Shown in pieces: positions 47,906-60,319 of a stretch of DNA of 64,000 bases. How positions within the stretch are numbered: the first letter of the stretch is position 1; every line of letters begins with the position of its first letter. This DNA comes from Dermacentor variabilis (Eukaryota > Arthropoda > Arachnida > Ixodida > Ixodidae), in NCBI RefSeq assembly GCF_050947875.1, contig NC_134570.1, positions 105,977,122-106,041,121 of the forward strand, given 5' to 3'. Below the pieces are notes generated by a model. The model saw only the letters and a list, made by a program, of their open reading frames with translations. It ran no database searches and was not told the DNA's origin. Position numbers and translations under genes: made by a program.

Positions 47906-48795
47906 AAAAAAATGGAAACCTACAAGGTGCCCCGCTATGGTATAGCGCTGCTTTCAACTGTTCTATATATACCCTGGGTGCTATTTCAGTCGTTTTAGCG
48001 AGTTCCGCCATGTTGTCGAATGCCACCACGTTGATTTATCTAGCCAACCAGAGAGGGTGTAACCGTACTGCGAGCCAATCGGAGCAGACAAGATGGCAAA
48101 TTCGATAACGTGGCGCAATTGGAGAGTGAATAGCGCATAGTTTCATACTATGATTACCAGGAGGAAATCAGCGGCATCCTGCATGTGTACGGGAGCTGCC
48201 GGCAGAGTGATTTATTTTGCCTGGAACGTATGGCTCTATATAGCATACGTGGACCTGTCTAAACTTCTTCGATCCTTTGGACTGCAAGCAAAGTTAAGGT
48301 TTCTTGTTTTAACCTATAATGGTCTCATCTCAAAATTTTTCTATGACAACGAATGCTAGCTATTTTACCGACAATCTTTCTTTTTGCCATAGTATTCCTT
48401 TGATAACGATTGTAACTACTCTAATTTATCATGGTCACTGTCAGCGAGTGCCGCGGGCGCAGATATGCATCAAGACGCAAACTCAAAAGCGCCGCAACTT
48501 ATTATTTATGCAGTCGGAACCACACTGCAGGCTGACGTATACTTGTCACCGTAAAACACTCCATGCAGTGCTCTGCAGAGAGGTGAATGCTCGATGAAAT
48601 TTACGCTTTCTCGACAGAGCCGTACCAAAGTTGCCAAAAAGTGTCAAGTATACTATCATTTATTCCCGTGGCGGAGATGGCAGCAGTGCCGTATTTATCT
48701 GTAGGACCTTCAGTTGGAAACCCGATGCTGAATATAAACCGCTATATTCCAGTAGAACTTTATAACCCTCGCATTAGCAAGATATAGAGACGTAC
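47906..48795. other. non-coding stretch
   Basis: No supported feature. Confidence 0.5.
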
Positions 48796-48836
<41 letters not shown>

Positions 48837-49500
48837 ATTGAAATGCCCTTCGAAACGGGGCGCTGGCACATAGTCACCTAGCCTGCTTTAGCTAATCTGG
48901 TGTGCCATAGATGCTTTTCATTCTAGCATATTTGTATATATATCTTTAATCTTTCTTCCTTCTTCAAAACTTTTATATCTACCTTTTACAGCTGCCTATG
49001 GCTGTAACGGATTCGATCGTATCGATCACTTCGCTGCTTTTTTCCCCCAATACTCTAAACGTCTTGACGGTTTTCATAAAAAAGCGCTAAAGACGAAGAC
49101 GAAGTCGAAGGAACACGGCAGGACTGGCGCTTCGACTTCCTTCGACTTCGTCTTCATCTTTAGCGCTTTTTTATGAAAACCGTCACGATGAACCAACTCG
49201 ACCAAGTCAAGGTATTGTCTAAACGTCTATTTAAGTACAGTTGCTTCTGGAAGGCGTGCGTTGCCTATGCGTCCCACTGGGTGAATCCTTCCGCATTCCA
49301 TTAGGATGTGCTGAGTGATCTCCGGTGGTTTTCTTCTTTCCTTTTTTTTGACTTTTTTTTTCCGCAGCACGCACATGTCTCATCTTGCTGCGAATATTTG
49401 CTCCGGTATGCTTTTGTCCTTAGGCAACCCTCGACCGTCAAATTGCAAGGCAGTGTCCCCTCTACGTAGTCACGTTTGTGGCGCCATCTTGCGACTGAAG
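48796..49500 (-). pseudogene. LINE 3' end on the minus strand with (ATC)n tail
   Basis: On the minus strand a knuckle-like frame reads ETCACCG, then after a lysine-rich A-tract interruption EITQHILMECGRIHPVGRIG, matching the CxxC...H....C ending of I/Jockey-type ORF2. The frame stops shortly after at PEATVLK. The 3' UTR follows, containing a long hairpin (49066-49184), and ends in an (ATC)n tail at 48834-48796. Boundaries on the 5' side are approximate. Confidence 0.65.
49066..49184. repeat. 48-bp-arm inverted repeat inside the LINE 3' UTR
   Basis: Arms 49066-49113 and 49137-49184 are inverted copies with one mismatch; the loop is 23 bases. Arms contain AAAAAAGCGCTAAAGA and GAAGACGAAGTCGAAGGAA. 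An 11-bp direct repeat TCTAAACGTCT flanks the structure at 49054-49064 and 49218-49228. Confidence 0.95.
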
Positions 49501-52500
49501 GATTAAGTATAGGACGGAAACAGAGTTGTTATTGCAGTGACCTTCCACCTCTACTTTATTGGTATAAAGCGTGGGCAGCAATGTAATCGCTAACATACAG
49601 TTCTTATTATTTTTAAACGAGTACGCTCGCGCGACACAATAGCGACATTGAAACGCGTTATAGTTGGACAAAGCGTCACAAGACTTCGCTATACACGCGT
49701 TACTAGTTGCTGCTGTTAGCGGCGAGAATTAGGAGTGGCGCCCTCCCGCGAGTGACGTCACGGCCAGGACGCCACTCCCTCGGCTCGCTCGGCTGCCGCG
49801 CTCGCTCGTTTCCTTCGTGGATGCTTGGGGTTCGAGCCGTGCTTATTGAACGATATGTCGGCTTCTTTCTGCTGCCATGCCTGAACCACAGTTCCTTCTC
49901 CTAAAACGCATGAGTCAATACAATTTTCGGCCTGGATATCGCAAGCTATGTAGCGTTGAAGTATAGTCTACTGGCATTGCAATGGATATATGAGCCGTGT
50001 CTGTCCATAAACTTTGCGTAAAGGAAATGTCTGCAAATTCAACACGCGAAGTTGTGTATGATGCCTCGCTAAACACTTAACATTCCTTTAGTATTTAGCT
50101 ATGAGAGACATTGCATTTTATATGGAAGGAAAATCTCGCTAATTGGCGTCAGCATGTTATCCGTGTTAGAAAGCCACTGCCCAGCGAAGCTGTTATCATG
50201 GTTCTTATCACTTTGTTGTGTTGTTCTATTCAAATATGGCCATTAATTAATGCGTAAAAAATAGTTAGGCGCGCATTTCTTATGAAAAAGTTTGCTGCTA
50301 CTTTCATCCCCCTCTGAAACAGGCCTCCAAAAAAACGAATTGCTCATGGCTGCTAACACGACGGCGCGTCATGTAGAGTATTTAAATAGTTAATACACAA
50401 ACACCATAATAGCAACCACCTGAGAGAAAAGTTTCGTTCTTAAATCGAGAGCCAATTAGTTGCATGTGTTGAATTGTTTCATAGTGGCCCTCAGCAGCCT
50501 TTATCGACAATATGGCACACCCTTGATCACGTAGCGGTAGCAACCGACTGTCGGTGGCGAGGCACGCTATGTTAGCGAAACCCATCAGTTCACTACAACT
50601 TCGAATTGAAACCATAAAGCATTTTTCCACAGCGCCAACTTGAATGGCTAAAGTATTCTCGAGCTACTATACAGCGCAGCTTAGATTGCCTAGAAAAGGA
50701 AAATTCAAGCACCTTCTGTCTCACCATGTCTCGATCCAGCGTTTAATTATGCAAACGGATAACTATTCGCTTCGTCGGTACATAAAAGAGAACCTTGCCC
50801 AACTGCAGGCTAAATAAAGTTTGCTCCAATCCAATCGCAAACATTCATAGAGAAAGCACCACAAGCCTTGCATATACTTTCACTTGATTTTTGACCCTCG
50901 ACCAGGGAATTTTGATATCTTCAATGTGTCACATACTACTAATGATTGAAGCTTCGACTTCTTTCTAGCTGCAGCCATGCGGTCCAACAGGCATATTTCA
51001 CTAAAAAATTTGGGCCGAGCAACCTGTGTCAGTTCGCTAAAAAGATTCCTCATGTATATTCCTCAAGCAACAAGCACCAGTAAATTTCTCAAGTGAGTTG
51101 AACGTGTAGCACGGAAAAGGGAATATATATTGGTACATTCCTATTTGCAGAATGTAAATAGCTGTAAGCCTTCATTAACTTTACTTCAAATTTCCTCCGC
51201 TTAAGATAAATACGTGAAGAACCGCCTCATGTTGACAACCAGTTAAAGAAGCAAGTGGTGCTTGTAGAATCTAAACTGCAGTATTAGTTAAGTCCCCGGG
51301 TTACTGCCGAACGTTTCTGTGAAGAAATGCAAAAATTCGATATTATATCATGAACTACTCGTCGTGAGCAAACCTGTTTTTGCGGACTAGAATCAATGTA
51401 ACTGTTGTAGAAGCCATATATAGCCAGCGTTTGTGACATACTTGTTGCACCGCGGCAGGTATGGTATCATAACTGAATTCTTGTATGCTATGTTTTTGCG
51501 ATTGTCCATCCGCGCATAAAAAACCCGCAATGGGCTGGTCTGCGCTCCTTCGGCTGGCACTGTAGCGTTGCCTTTGAGAGCTGCGCTGTGGTCTAAGAAA
51601 TTAGCTCTTTGAATAAATGTTCGCAAACGAAGACGTCGTAAAAATATATTTGAGACGACCACCATAAGTATACAAGCAGAGAGAACGAGAGCGGACAAAC
51701 GAAAACACCGCAGAAAGCGCCCGGACAACGCCCGAACTGTAGCAGACGACAGGCGCGAGTACTTACCCTGACGTCACGCGAGCGGCGCTCGCCGCGCCCC
51801 TGTAGTTCGTTCTCCGGGCTAATATAGTTGCTACTGCCGTCAGCGCACGGCTTTGGTTACCATGGCATCCCGTAAAGGGCAATGCAATGCAGGTGAACAA
51901 CAGCTGAAACGGTAGTACAGAATAACATTTATTTGGCCGTGCATATACGGTAAATTTGTCCGTCAGGCGAGGCGGGGCAGGTTTGTACGTACAAGCAGGC
52001 TTACCATATGAGTATATTCCCAATACGACAACGTGGCGCGGCTAAATCCAATTTCTAACACTCTGTATATATGTTCATGATAGAACTTTCTAACCCGGCT
52101 GCAGTGAACACTTTTGCTAGGAATATTGCAGTTGCCGATTCGCGTGTGCGTCAAATGAGCCGTCGGTTGACCCTTTCGAGCGTGCGATTTTTCGCTGTTC
52201 GGAACGGTGAGCTTCGCTGCGATATCGCACATGCTGCATATATGAGGAAGCAATAACAACACGTCATGGTTACCCACCAGCTGATTTAATGTTTCGCTAG
52301 AGCAGAAAGTTGAAAACGCGTTACGTGAACACATTCTAGTTAGTTTTACTTTGTTTTCCCCGAAGGGAGGTGACGCCAAGAATAACTTAAGTCTTCCGCT
52401 ATAAAAGTACGTGCTCCCAAATGTGAAAATCGCCACCGCCGCGATCGGTGACTGTGAAACAGTATTGCGAAGTTCGTATGTGCGCTAAAACGCAGCCGCA

Positions 52501-52526
52501 AGGAAGCGCAGCGAGTCGCTGCACGT
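49501..52526. other. mostly AT-rich non-coding stretch
   Basis: A GC-rich repeat-like segment at about 49733-49820 includes GAGTGACGTCACGGCC. 49900-51700 is AT-rich and unique-looking. No gene was recognised. Confidence 0.5.
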
Positions 52527-53388
52527 TAAAGGAACACTAAAAGCAAATACTAAGTCTACGTGGACTGCTAAAATACATTACCAGAAACAACGCAGTGCTT
52601 TTTTTGTGCCAAGAAATATTTTCGTACCGAGAAAGACGTCTGAATTGTCCGCATGCCGTTAGCTCAATTCGAATCGCCCGCCACGGAGCGGGGAGTGGTG
52701 ACGTTGCACACGTCATCACCACCCTTTGCTGCCGTTGGTGAGTAAAACGATGCTCTCGCTCGGCAGACGTCGCCACAATCTTTTCCACAAAGCGCAAACG
52801 CGCGGCCATGGATAAGGCGAGCCAAGACAAAGCGTTCTATTCGCCGCTGCAGCTGCTCTTAGTCAAGTGGCGTGGACCGGTCGGGAATTCCGCGACATCA
52901 CGTGGACGCAGTAGCCTCTACTACTTGCAGTTTGTGGGAGTTTCGCAAGCCAGCGAAACCAGCACAGCACCACGCGGTAACGAAACTACTGGAAAGCGAA
53001 AGCGCGGGCGGCGCAGAGTGGAGAAAACGAAACCTTTCGATCGCCCGCGTCGTTGTCAAGGGTAACGTCAATGAGTTATTTTTTTCAAAAAAATGAAATA
53101 TAGAACTGGGCAAGTAGCATTTCCTTTCGACTTATAATGCAATAGTAAGATATTTTTATTATGAGTGGTTGAGTACTGGCGACAGAATTATAATGAGGAG
53201 TGCCTTCGTTGGATAACTATAGTATACTTGAAGGTCCCGGGGGAGTCTCTAAGTGTGACCTGCATTTACCTCAATTGATTGATTACTTAAGCTCTGTTCG
53301 CGATCACATTGACACCTTAGACGTTCTGTAGCACTGATCTATGACTTTAGCTTGACTTAACATTAGCCTTTAGTGTCCCTCCCTTCAA
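52527..53388. mobile_element. TTAA-type inverted-repeat element (ACACTAAA family)
   Basis: The left end is TTAAAGGAACACTAAAAGC at 52527. The right end in reverse complement reads GGGACACTAAAGGCTAATG...TTAAGTC, ending near 53380-53388, where TTAA appears changed to TTGA. An interior frame of 85 codons (52808-53065) starting MDKASQDKAFYSPLQLLLVK has no transposase motif. About 0.86 kb. Confidence 0.65.
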
Positions 53389-54626
53389 CGCGGCCGACGA
53401 GCTCTCACGATGGTTTAGTCGGGAGAAAGCGCAAGGTTGAGCGGGCGTGCCCAGCTCTGCCGCGTCTTTCGCGGCGCGGAATCGTCCATTTCGCGCGCCC
53501 GCTGCTTCCTCCATTCCGCGGAGGGAAGGCTAACGGCAGCGCGCGCCTTTTATGTAGGCCAGGCCCCGCGAACGCAAACACATTAGGCGGTTCGGCCGCC
53601 GCAGCTGTCGCCGAATGAATGCGATCGCATATGCGCAGTGCGCGCTCCCGCAGGACGACTGCGACGACGACGACGCATCATTTGCACAGGTGGAGCTTAT
53701 CGCCGGCGACAATCGGTCACGCCGCGGCGCGCTCAGCAACGCGTCGAGAAGTCCCACGCCTCGCGCGCAGAGGCAGCGTCCACCAATCCCCGCCCCGCCA
53801 TCGCGCGCGAAGTGTATACGCTGCGCGCTGCTTGTTGTCCGCGGTGCTTATAGTTGCGTTCAGCGTTTGCGGATGGTGCGTTGTTACAGCACAGCGGGTT
53901 CGGTCGGAACGCCGAATGCATTTGCACATACATTTTCTTTTTCGGGCTCACAAATTGAAGCAGATATTAGCTGTATTCCAATAACTCACCGTAGACGGCA
54001 AAGTAAGATGGCTAAGCGGACAGCGGCCATCTTAAGTATCGTTCCAATTCTCACGAAGACGTCAAAGTGTAGACAGCTTCGCGAAGACAGCATCGAAGTG
54101 AGAAACGATGCAGGCTACTTTCCTGTCCATGCAAGATGGCGGCTGAGCACGACGCTTGCAAAGCCGACAGGAAGGTTGCCTACGCACAAGGAAACGTACA
54201 CGCGCTATCGTACGCCCTTAGTGTAAGCTACCTCGTGCTTTTAATAGGTTTGCAGGCGCAAAGTCCTAAAATACAGGAATAATGTATGCTTTTCTCAACT
54301 TCTTTTTGAGGCCGTGAGGTGGCGTCAAGTTGCAGTAGAGTCTTCTAGATGGCTCGACACGCGTTCCATTACTTGGCCTCGAATGTGTCTGCGTAGCTCT
54401 GTCTGCGTAACGATGGCTCCATTGTTCCTGTCTATTAGTCCGGCAGTGACTCTATAATTACTGACAACCATGAATATACACATTGCTATCCAACTCTGAT
54501 AATTCGTGATATACGCCATCCAATCACGTTCGCTCATTTAGGTTTCGTCACGGCGGAGGCAAACTTGTTTCAGCGCTGACGTCCCGTATAGGAACTACAT
54601 GTTTCGGAGTGTGTAAACAGAACGGC
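53389..54626. other. non-coding stretch, GC-rich 5' part
   Basis: 53390-53870 is CpG-rich. 53989-54075 shares CCGTAGACGG, GCGGCC.TCTTAAGT and CCAATTCT with 33651-33705, indicating a dispersed repeat. No gene was recognised. Confidence 0.45.
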
Positions 54627-54694
54627 CATCTGCGATTTACGCATCTGCGATTTACGTAATCTACTGGTGACCGCCGCGGTCATCAGTAGATTAC
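54627..54694. repeat. 15-bp direct repeat and 39-bp near-perfect palindrome
   Basis: CATCTGCGATTTACG occurs twice head-to-tail and runs into GTAATCTACTGGTGACCGC, whose inverted copy (one mismatch) follows after a single central base (54656-54694). Confidence 0.95.
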
Positions 54695-57439
54695 CCATGT
54701 GGGTCCTGTAGCTGAGACCCTTTTATTCGTGCTGTGGCAGCAGTGCGTTTTGTACAGTGAAGTTAGGCAAGGAATAAAGTTGGCAGTTTCGTCCAAAGGG
54801 CGATCGAAGCATTAACAGCGATAGCGAGGTTTAGCGCTTCGCTTGAACTCCTCGGACGGTGTTGTAACTGTGTGTAGGTGCGACATGCTCGGAGCAGCGC
54901 GCAAGGCAACTTCTGCTCTGCAGAAGGAACAGCGCCCTGGCAGCTACCAGGCGTCTCAGAACGCTAGCGTCACGAGCGCCGCCAGTGGCGTTGCAGGCGT
55001 CGCATCTCGACGCTGCACGAGATGAGACTGGATCGATGGGACCGGCGTGAAACCGTTGGCGCATTAATCAGCGCTCCGCCCAATGAAATGTACTAGACCT
55101 GTAGAGATAACTGGCACCGGTACTAGTGAAATTGCATCGCTTTCAGAGTGTAATGCCAAATATTGATTTGCATGTTCTTTTATTGTTTAGTATAAAAGGC
55201 AGGCACTGCGAATGAAAATTTACATGTCTGTTCTACGCGTTTTGCAATACCGAAATTCTGACGAATGAATCATTAGAGACCATAGAACTTGGTTAGAGCT
55301 ACTTTGGCGTTTCGATAATATAGCATATATCTAGCAAAGATAAGAATCTGTATGGACCACTAACGCCCAGGCCGACGGTGACAGCGGCGGAAATTCGCCA
55401 GGTGCGCCCACATAATTGGTGTCGCATCAGATAAGTAGTTTGTCCTATATACAGGCGCACGTTTGTATAGGCTCACGCAAGAAATATAAGCCTAATTTAT
55501 TGTATACTTGCAAGAAAATTCATTTGTCAGAAGATCTAACTTTACAGCAAGCCCCCATGGCCCCAGCTGGAGAGTTCTGTATATTTAATACAGGCTATTG
55601 TAACTTGTGTTCTTCAAGAGAGTCTAACCAGAAGTGACTTTAGAACTCTAAACATGAAGAGGGCTTTTACCGTCAAGGTAAAGGAGCAAAGCCTGCATTT
55701 TACCTGCAAAACCAAATTGCGAAGTTGCAAATATAAATACGAGGTTACCTTCGTCCCAGAGTTCACCAAACGTTGTGTCAAAAACGCAGCGGCATGGACG
55801 TCACGTAGTCGCTTCTATCGTCTGCAGTAGGGTAAAGCATGACCTTCACGATTAGCCTGCGCTACTTGCTGAGGGTTACGCGCGATGTGAACATCACGAA
55901 GGGCGAAGACAAAAGGAAACTTCGTAGCTTTTTTTTTCTTTTGGCAAACCAGGCAAGTAACTTTTGCCAAATGTTATATAGAACACTATGCGTTATAAAA
56001 TGCGACCTTGTTGCGAAATTTTCGCAAAATTGTGGTAGCATTTAGCACAAAGTCATGATGTATATATGTATCAAGGTAGAAACGCAGGTTACCGTGTGCG
56101 GAAACTCCCTCTTTAAAACTTGAGCGTCACACTACATACTGCTCGAAAGTAAAAAAAGTTAACTGAAAGTGATTCATCGATACAACAGCTCACCGTCTTG
56201 AGAACTGCCCGAGTTTACGAATGCATGCTTCAGGCATGCATCTGCCGCGCTGCACTGAATTAGCCGACGGTTCAATGGCAGCTAAGCGCTCGCGATAGTT
56301 CGCAGCTGCAGCGGCAACGCGCTGTTGGTAACAATAGGTCTCCAAGCGCGCTATACGTATCTGAGGTGTGTTTGGTGGGGGTATGCAGGAAGTCGCTGTT
56401 CTTCAAAAGCTGGGTACAAAGGGTCGTCGTTGAAAGCGAAGGTGTGTTGCGTCCGTTGCCTGATGGGTTCCGACAGCTGGGTGACGCCCATGATGGTCGC
56501 ACCGAATAGGAGGAGACCCAGCCTGTAATGCGGCGCACACGCTGGGACATCAGTGTGTGTACTTTGTGGAGGACTGAGTCGTGTCGTGGAGAGGGACACA
56601 GCCGCCGGTCCGTGGTTTGTGATCCAGCGCTCAAGTTCGTCTATATTTGTGCTTAAGCGCGAGCGTACTTATGGCAAAATGTGCCAAGATTATGTTAAGT
56701 GCAGTGGAAAATGTGCACTGACTCGTTGCACTTGTTTCGTACCTGCTCTGTACGCCCCCTTCTATTCAATTATTTTGCCATTATTTATTGGACTTCGAAA
56801 TTACCGAGCTGGTGGGGATGACGAGGTTGTCGGGGGTGGGAAGGGGGGAGTTGAGATTGGGGAAGGTGTAGAGCCGAGGAGTATATTTGTTAAATTACTG
56901 CTATTTCGCAGTCCACGGGAGAGTTAAAGGAGAGAAGGGGGTCACCTACTGTATAGTGTTTTGGTCTTACGTCGCCATGACCAACTTCCGGGCCGCTATA
57001 ACGTGACGATTTCTTTCCCTCTATTAATACCTTTCTTATCGTACACCGCACCCCTCACGACCGGCAGATAATGGTGATTACCCGTAGCCAAAGTGCTGGC
57101 TGGGCTGCTGACGAAGCCCGAAAAGGAACAGAATTGGAACAGAATCGCTACGTTATCCCAGCCCAAAAATTCACAAACTATGACTACAAAGGTGCTTTAT
57201 TCTAAATGTTTCACTGTCGCTGTGATGACTCCTTTAACTGTTCCCAAAGAAGAGGGTTACGTGAGCTCTAATTGAACTGAAAGGCAATCAGTCCCAGCTC
57301 CATAACGAAGGCCTGTATTTATCGGGGGCCAACGTATACTGTATATACTGTATGTGCATAGTGCACCCAAGTTCGTTGTATCCGGGAATTCGCAATTAAA
57401 GACGCGCGCATCAGATTGCGCAGTGAGTACCGTCCGACA
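54695..57439. other. non-coding stretch
   Basis: A short palindrome, ATGCATGCTTCAGGCATGCAT, lies near 56221-56241, and a G-rich tract near 56812-56860. No gene was recognised. Confidence 0.5.
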
Positions 57440-57460
57440 TACGAACGAACGAACGAACGA

Positions 57461-57488
<28 letters not shown>
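57440..57488. repeat. (CGAA)n microsatellite
   Basis: About 12 CGAA/ACGA units; they produce serial NERT or SFVR peptides in the six frames. Confidence 0.96.
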
Positions 57489-57494
<6 letters not shown>

Positions 57495-58237
57495 GAGCGA
57501 GCGAGAGAGCAAGAGAGCGACAGAGGTGGAGGACACAATAAATGGATTTTTCTAATCTTCATGCTTCTGACGTTATCTTTCGCGCTTAATCTTTCTAAAT
57601 TTCCAGGCAATCGCCATTTTCTAAACACGACAAACAATTGTCGCGTAATTGTTGCGGTTATGGCGCAATATTGTGTTGAAAATGATCAATCAGCAATGTC
57701 ACAAAACCGTTCGCAGCCCGAAGCTACGGATTTTAGGCAAGTCTGTGTGCTTCCCATTATTCCCGAGCTGGATGAAACGCTGCAGTTTCGGTTCATCTCG
57801 CAGGATGCTAGTATAGTGCCGGAGCAATCTTTGTAGAAAACTATGGTTGTGCTATACGGGAACCATACTCCTGAAGCAGAAAATGATTCAGAGCCGGAAT
57901 TGCTGAAGTCTGCTGATCTCTGTATTTCATTTCATTTTAGTTACCAGAAATACCTTCATCATCAGTCTATACTTATGTCTATACTGTTACAGACGCAGAC
58001 CTCTCCGAGTAATCTCCAATAGCCCACGCGCGTGTCTTGCGCCAACTGATTCCATCTTGTGCCTGCAAACTTCGTGATTTGATCACACCACCCAATTCTC
58101 TGCAGTCCTCGACTGCACTTCCCTTACTTTAGGACCTATTCGTGTAACTCTAAATAATAGACCACCGCCGATTATCTGCTTCGGAAGCATTACATGTCCT
58201 AGCCATGCAGGCCATTTCTTTCCTCCTCCTAATGTCA
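57489..58237. other. non-coding stretch
   Basis: No supported feature. A 160-codon frame spanning 57354-57836 starts in the microsatellite and lacks a domain. Confidence 0.45.
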
Positions 58238-59654
58238 ATTATTGGCGGCGAGGAGTTACGGAGTCGCCATCTATCGGAAGCGGCTCGCTGGCGTAGTATG
58301 AGGGATCACGTGGCGCACTCCTCATAGGTTTTGCTGTCAGCGCTCACTGAAAACACCACGCGCGAGCTCTTCCGGACATTTCTGTAAGTACTTTCGAAAC
58401 GAGGGAAGCTTTTTACTGTCTAAATAATAATCTTGGGCAAACTGAAAGAGCACAATCGTTTACAGACGCTATCTCTTTACCGAATGCGTACAGTGAACGC
58501 CACTGCGCGCGGTCGCCGCGATGGAGTTTCCTGAACCGGCTTCTTGCGTGAAAGGTAGGTAAACGCTGAGAGCAAACTACGTGAAATATGTTCTTATAGT
58601 GTTTGTATAACTAAATGGAGCGTAATAGAATGAAGCCTCAATGCAGCGATCGCACAGATTCGCAGCGACCGACTGCGCGTCTGCATGCTTGTCCGCGCAC
58701 TGTTTCGCTTTCGCCGCGTGCCCGTTTTCGCACTGTGCCATGAGCTTTAGGCCGCAGAATATGAGCGTTTGACAGTATACAAGCAACCATTGTTGCGTGG
58801 GCGCTATCAGAGCTGTTCAAAAAATAATTTCATTGTAGAGACTTCGACGCCTACGGGGACTGTGATGTACGTGCCGTCGCGACGATTCAAACTTTTTTTA
58901 TTCTAAATTCTTTTACCTTTGAATATTATTTCTAGAGTTGCGTCACACTGTATGCTTATCGGTGTTCTCAGCGTGCGATTTCCCTCTGCTCCTCTTTTGT
59001 AATCCAGTGCACTAATTCATAACACAAACATGACCATATGCCATGCTTTCTTTTTAATGTGCTTTTTACCGCTCCCTTTCCACTCCACTGAACTTGCCAG
59101 TATCTATAGCATCGACAAGTTCATAGACCAAACCGTCGTGACATTACTCGGGCAACGGACTCGGGCGAGCGTCGACCTCAGTGCGCGTTTTCTGAACATC
59201 ACAGACACGGCGCCGTAGCAGAAATCTTCCTCGCGTCTGTGCTTGCTGGATACTCGAGTTGTAGCCGATGACTGTTTGCCGGTTTTATGGTTCGCGAGCC
59301 AAGCTTCACGCGGCTTCTTGTCCTGCGCCTACGTGTGAAGAAGGCTGACATCGGCCTCCGTTACGTACGTCCGGCACTGCGGCACCGAGCAGTAGCCTAC
59401 CATGTTGCGCGCCTTCAAAGGCAGCCACTACCTATTGTAGTGCTTACAAGCGTTGTAAAGGAGACACTCGAAGCGGGGAAATCTCGCCACTAAATGAGGA
59501 CCGCAGCGTACGAGGGAATTTAAACTCTCGTTTTCAGCACGCTTCGGCGCTCTCGAAGCAGCCGAGGCGGCCGCTATGTCCACGTGATCCCTCCTAGCAC
59601 GTCACGCCGACGGTGGCGCCAGCTTTTCCAGTGGTGGAGCTCGAGGCCAATAAT
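58238..59654 (-). mobile_element. inverted-ended element enclosing a THAP domain
   Basis: ATTATTGGC begins at 58238 and its complement GCCAATAAT ends at 59654. The box AGGGATCACGTGG lies at 58301-58313, and its inverse CCACGTGATCCCT at 59580-59592. These boxes are 63 and 62 bases from their respective ends, so the two termini are long, diverged inverted repeats. The element is 1417 bp. It contains a decayed THAP frame on the minus strand. On the plus strand it has a short frame MEFPEPASCVK running into a GTAGGT donor at 58555. THAP domains are known in P-element-type transposases, which makes a P-superfamily relic one reading. No matching target-site duplication was found. Confidence 0.5.
59104..59403 (-). 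pseudogene. decayed THAP zinc-finger domain
   Basis: THAP is a C2CH DNA-binding zinc finger found in host regulators and P-element transposases. From an ATG at 59403 the frame reads MVGYCSVPQC (first two Cys ligands at residues 5 and 10), SLLHT, a TAG stop at codon 25, then REAWLANHK with the conserved Trp, VSSKHRREEDF, where the third ligand Cys is Ser but His55 remains, and GAVSVMF in the place of the AVPTIF box. The frame ends at a TAG at 59106-59104. The order and spacing fit THAP well. The stop codon and lost Cys make it a pseudogene. It lies inside a symmetric inverted-ended element. Confidence 0.72.
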
Positions 59655-60319
59655 ATCGGCTACCGATGTTTGCTCCCTAATGCGTACCGCTGTCTTCGTA
59701 TCTCTTAACGTTGCGTCAACCTAATATGTGCGGCATACCAAGGGTCCCGAATGAGCGCCGCTATTTATAGGCCGCGCACACGCGCAGTTCGTACGCGCTA
59801 TATACTGCGACCGTATAGTACCTCCGGCGTTGCATATATGGCTTCGAAACGCGAAAGGCAACCCTGCAGGCGCTGGCCTCGCTCGACGCACTAACGCTGC
59901 GTCCGCATGCGATGGTCGAGCTAGTCGTGCGCGTGTTAATTGAATATATAGGGTAACGTGCGCCAAGATTAACGATCCAGCGAAGTGATGAATGGCGGAC
60001 TCGCTTTTTCTATAACACGCAGTTATCGGCTGGGTCTACTTGATGCTACCGCAGGTATATTTCGTTCGCTGCAACGTGCGCATTTTCGTGGTCAATTCGA
60101 CCTTCACAGCTGTATAGTTACACGCGCAAGGCTGTTTCCGAGGCCACCTCTGGGAAAATATACGTAGAATGCGTTCTTGTCGGAGGCTTCGTCGACGCAG
60201 AGCCGCCGGGCTGGTCAGTGCGTGGCGACGTAATAGAGTACGGCGAATAAACGGCGCTGTAAGCTGCACGTCACCACGTATACTTTTCTCAATGTAACAT
60301 GCACAAGACGTTGACAGCT
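59655..60319. other. non-coding stretch
   Basis: No supported feature. Confidence 0.5.

Noticed and set aside
55195..55215. TATAAAAGG promoter-like box
   Set aside because: No LTR ends, no downstream open frame and no initiator context; an isolated match is expected by chance.
57354..57836. 160-codon plus-strand open frame
   Set aside because: It begins in a (CGAA)n microsatellite (NERT repeats). The remainder has no recognised domain.
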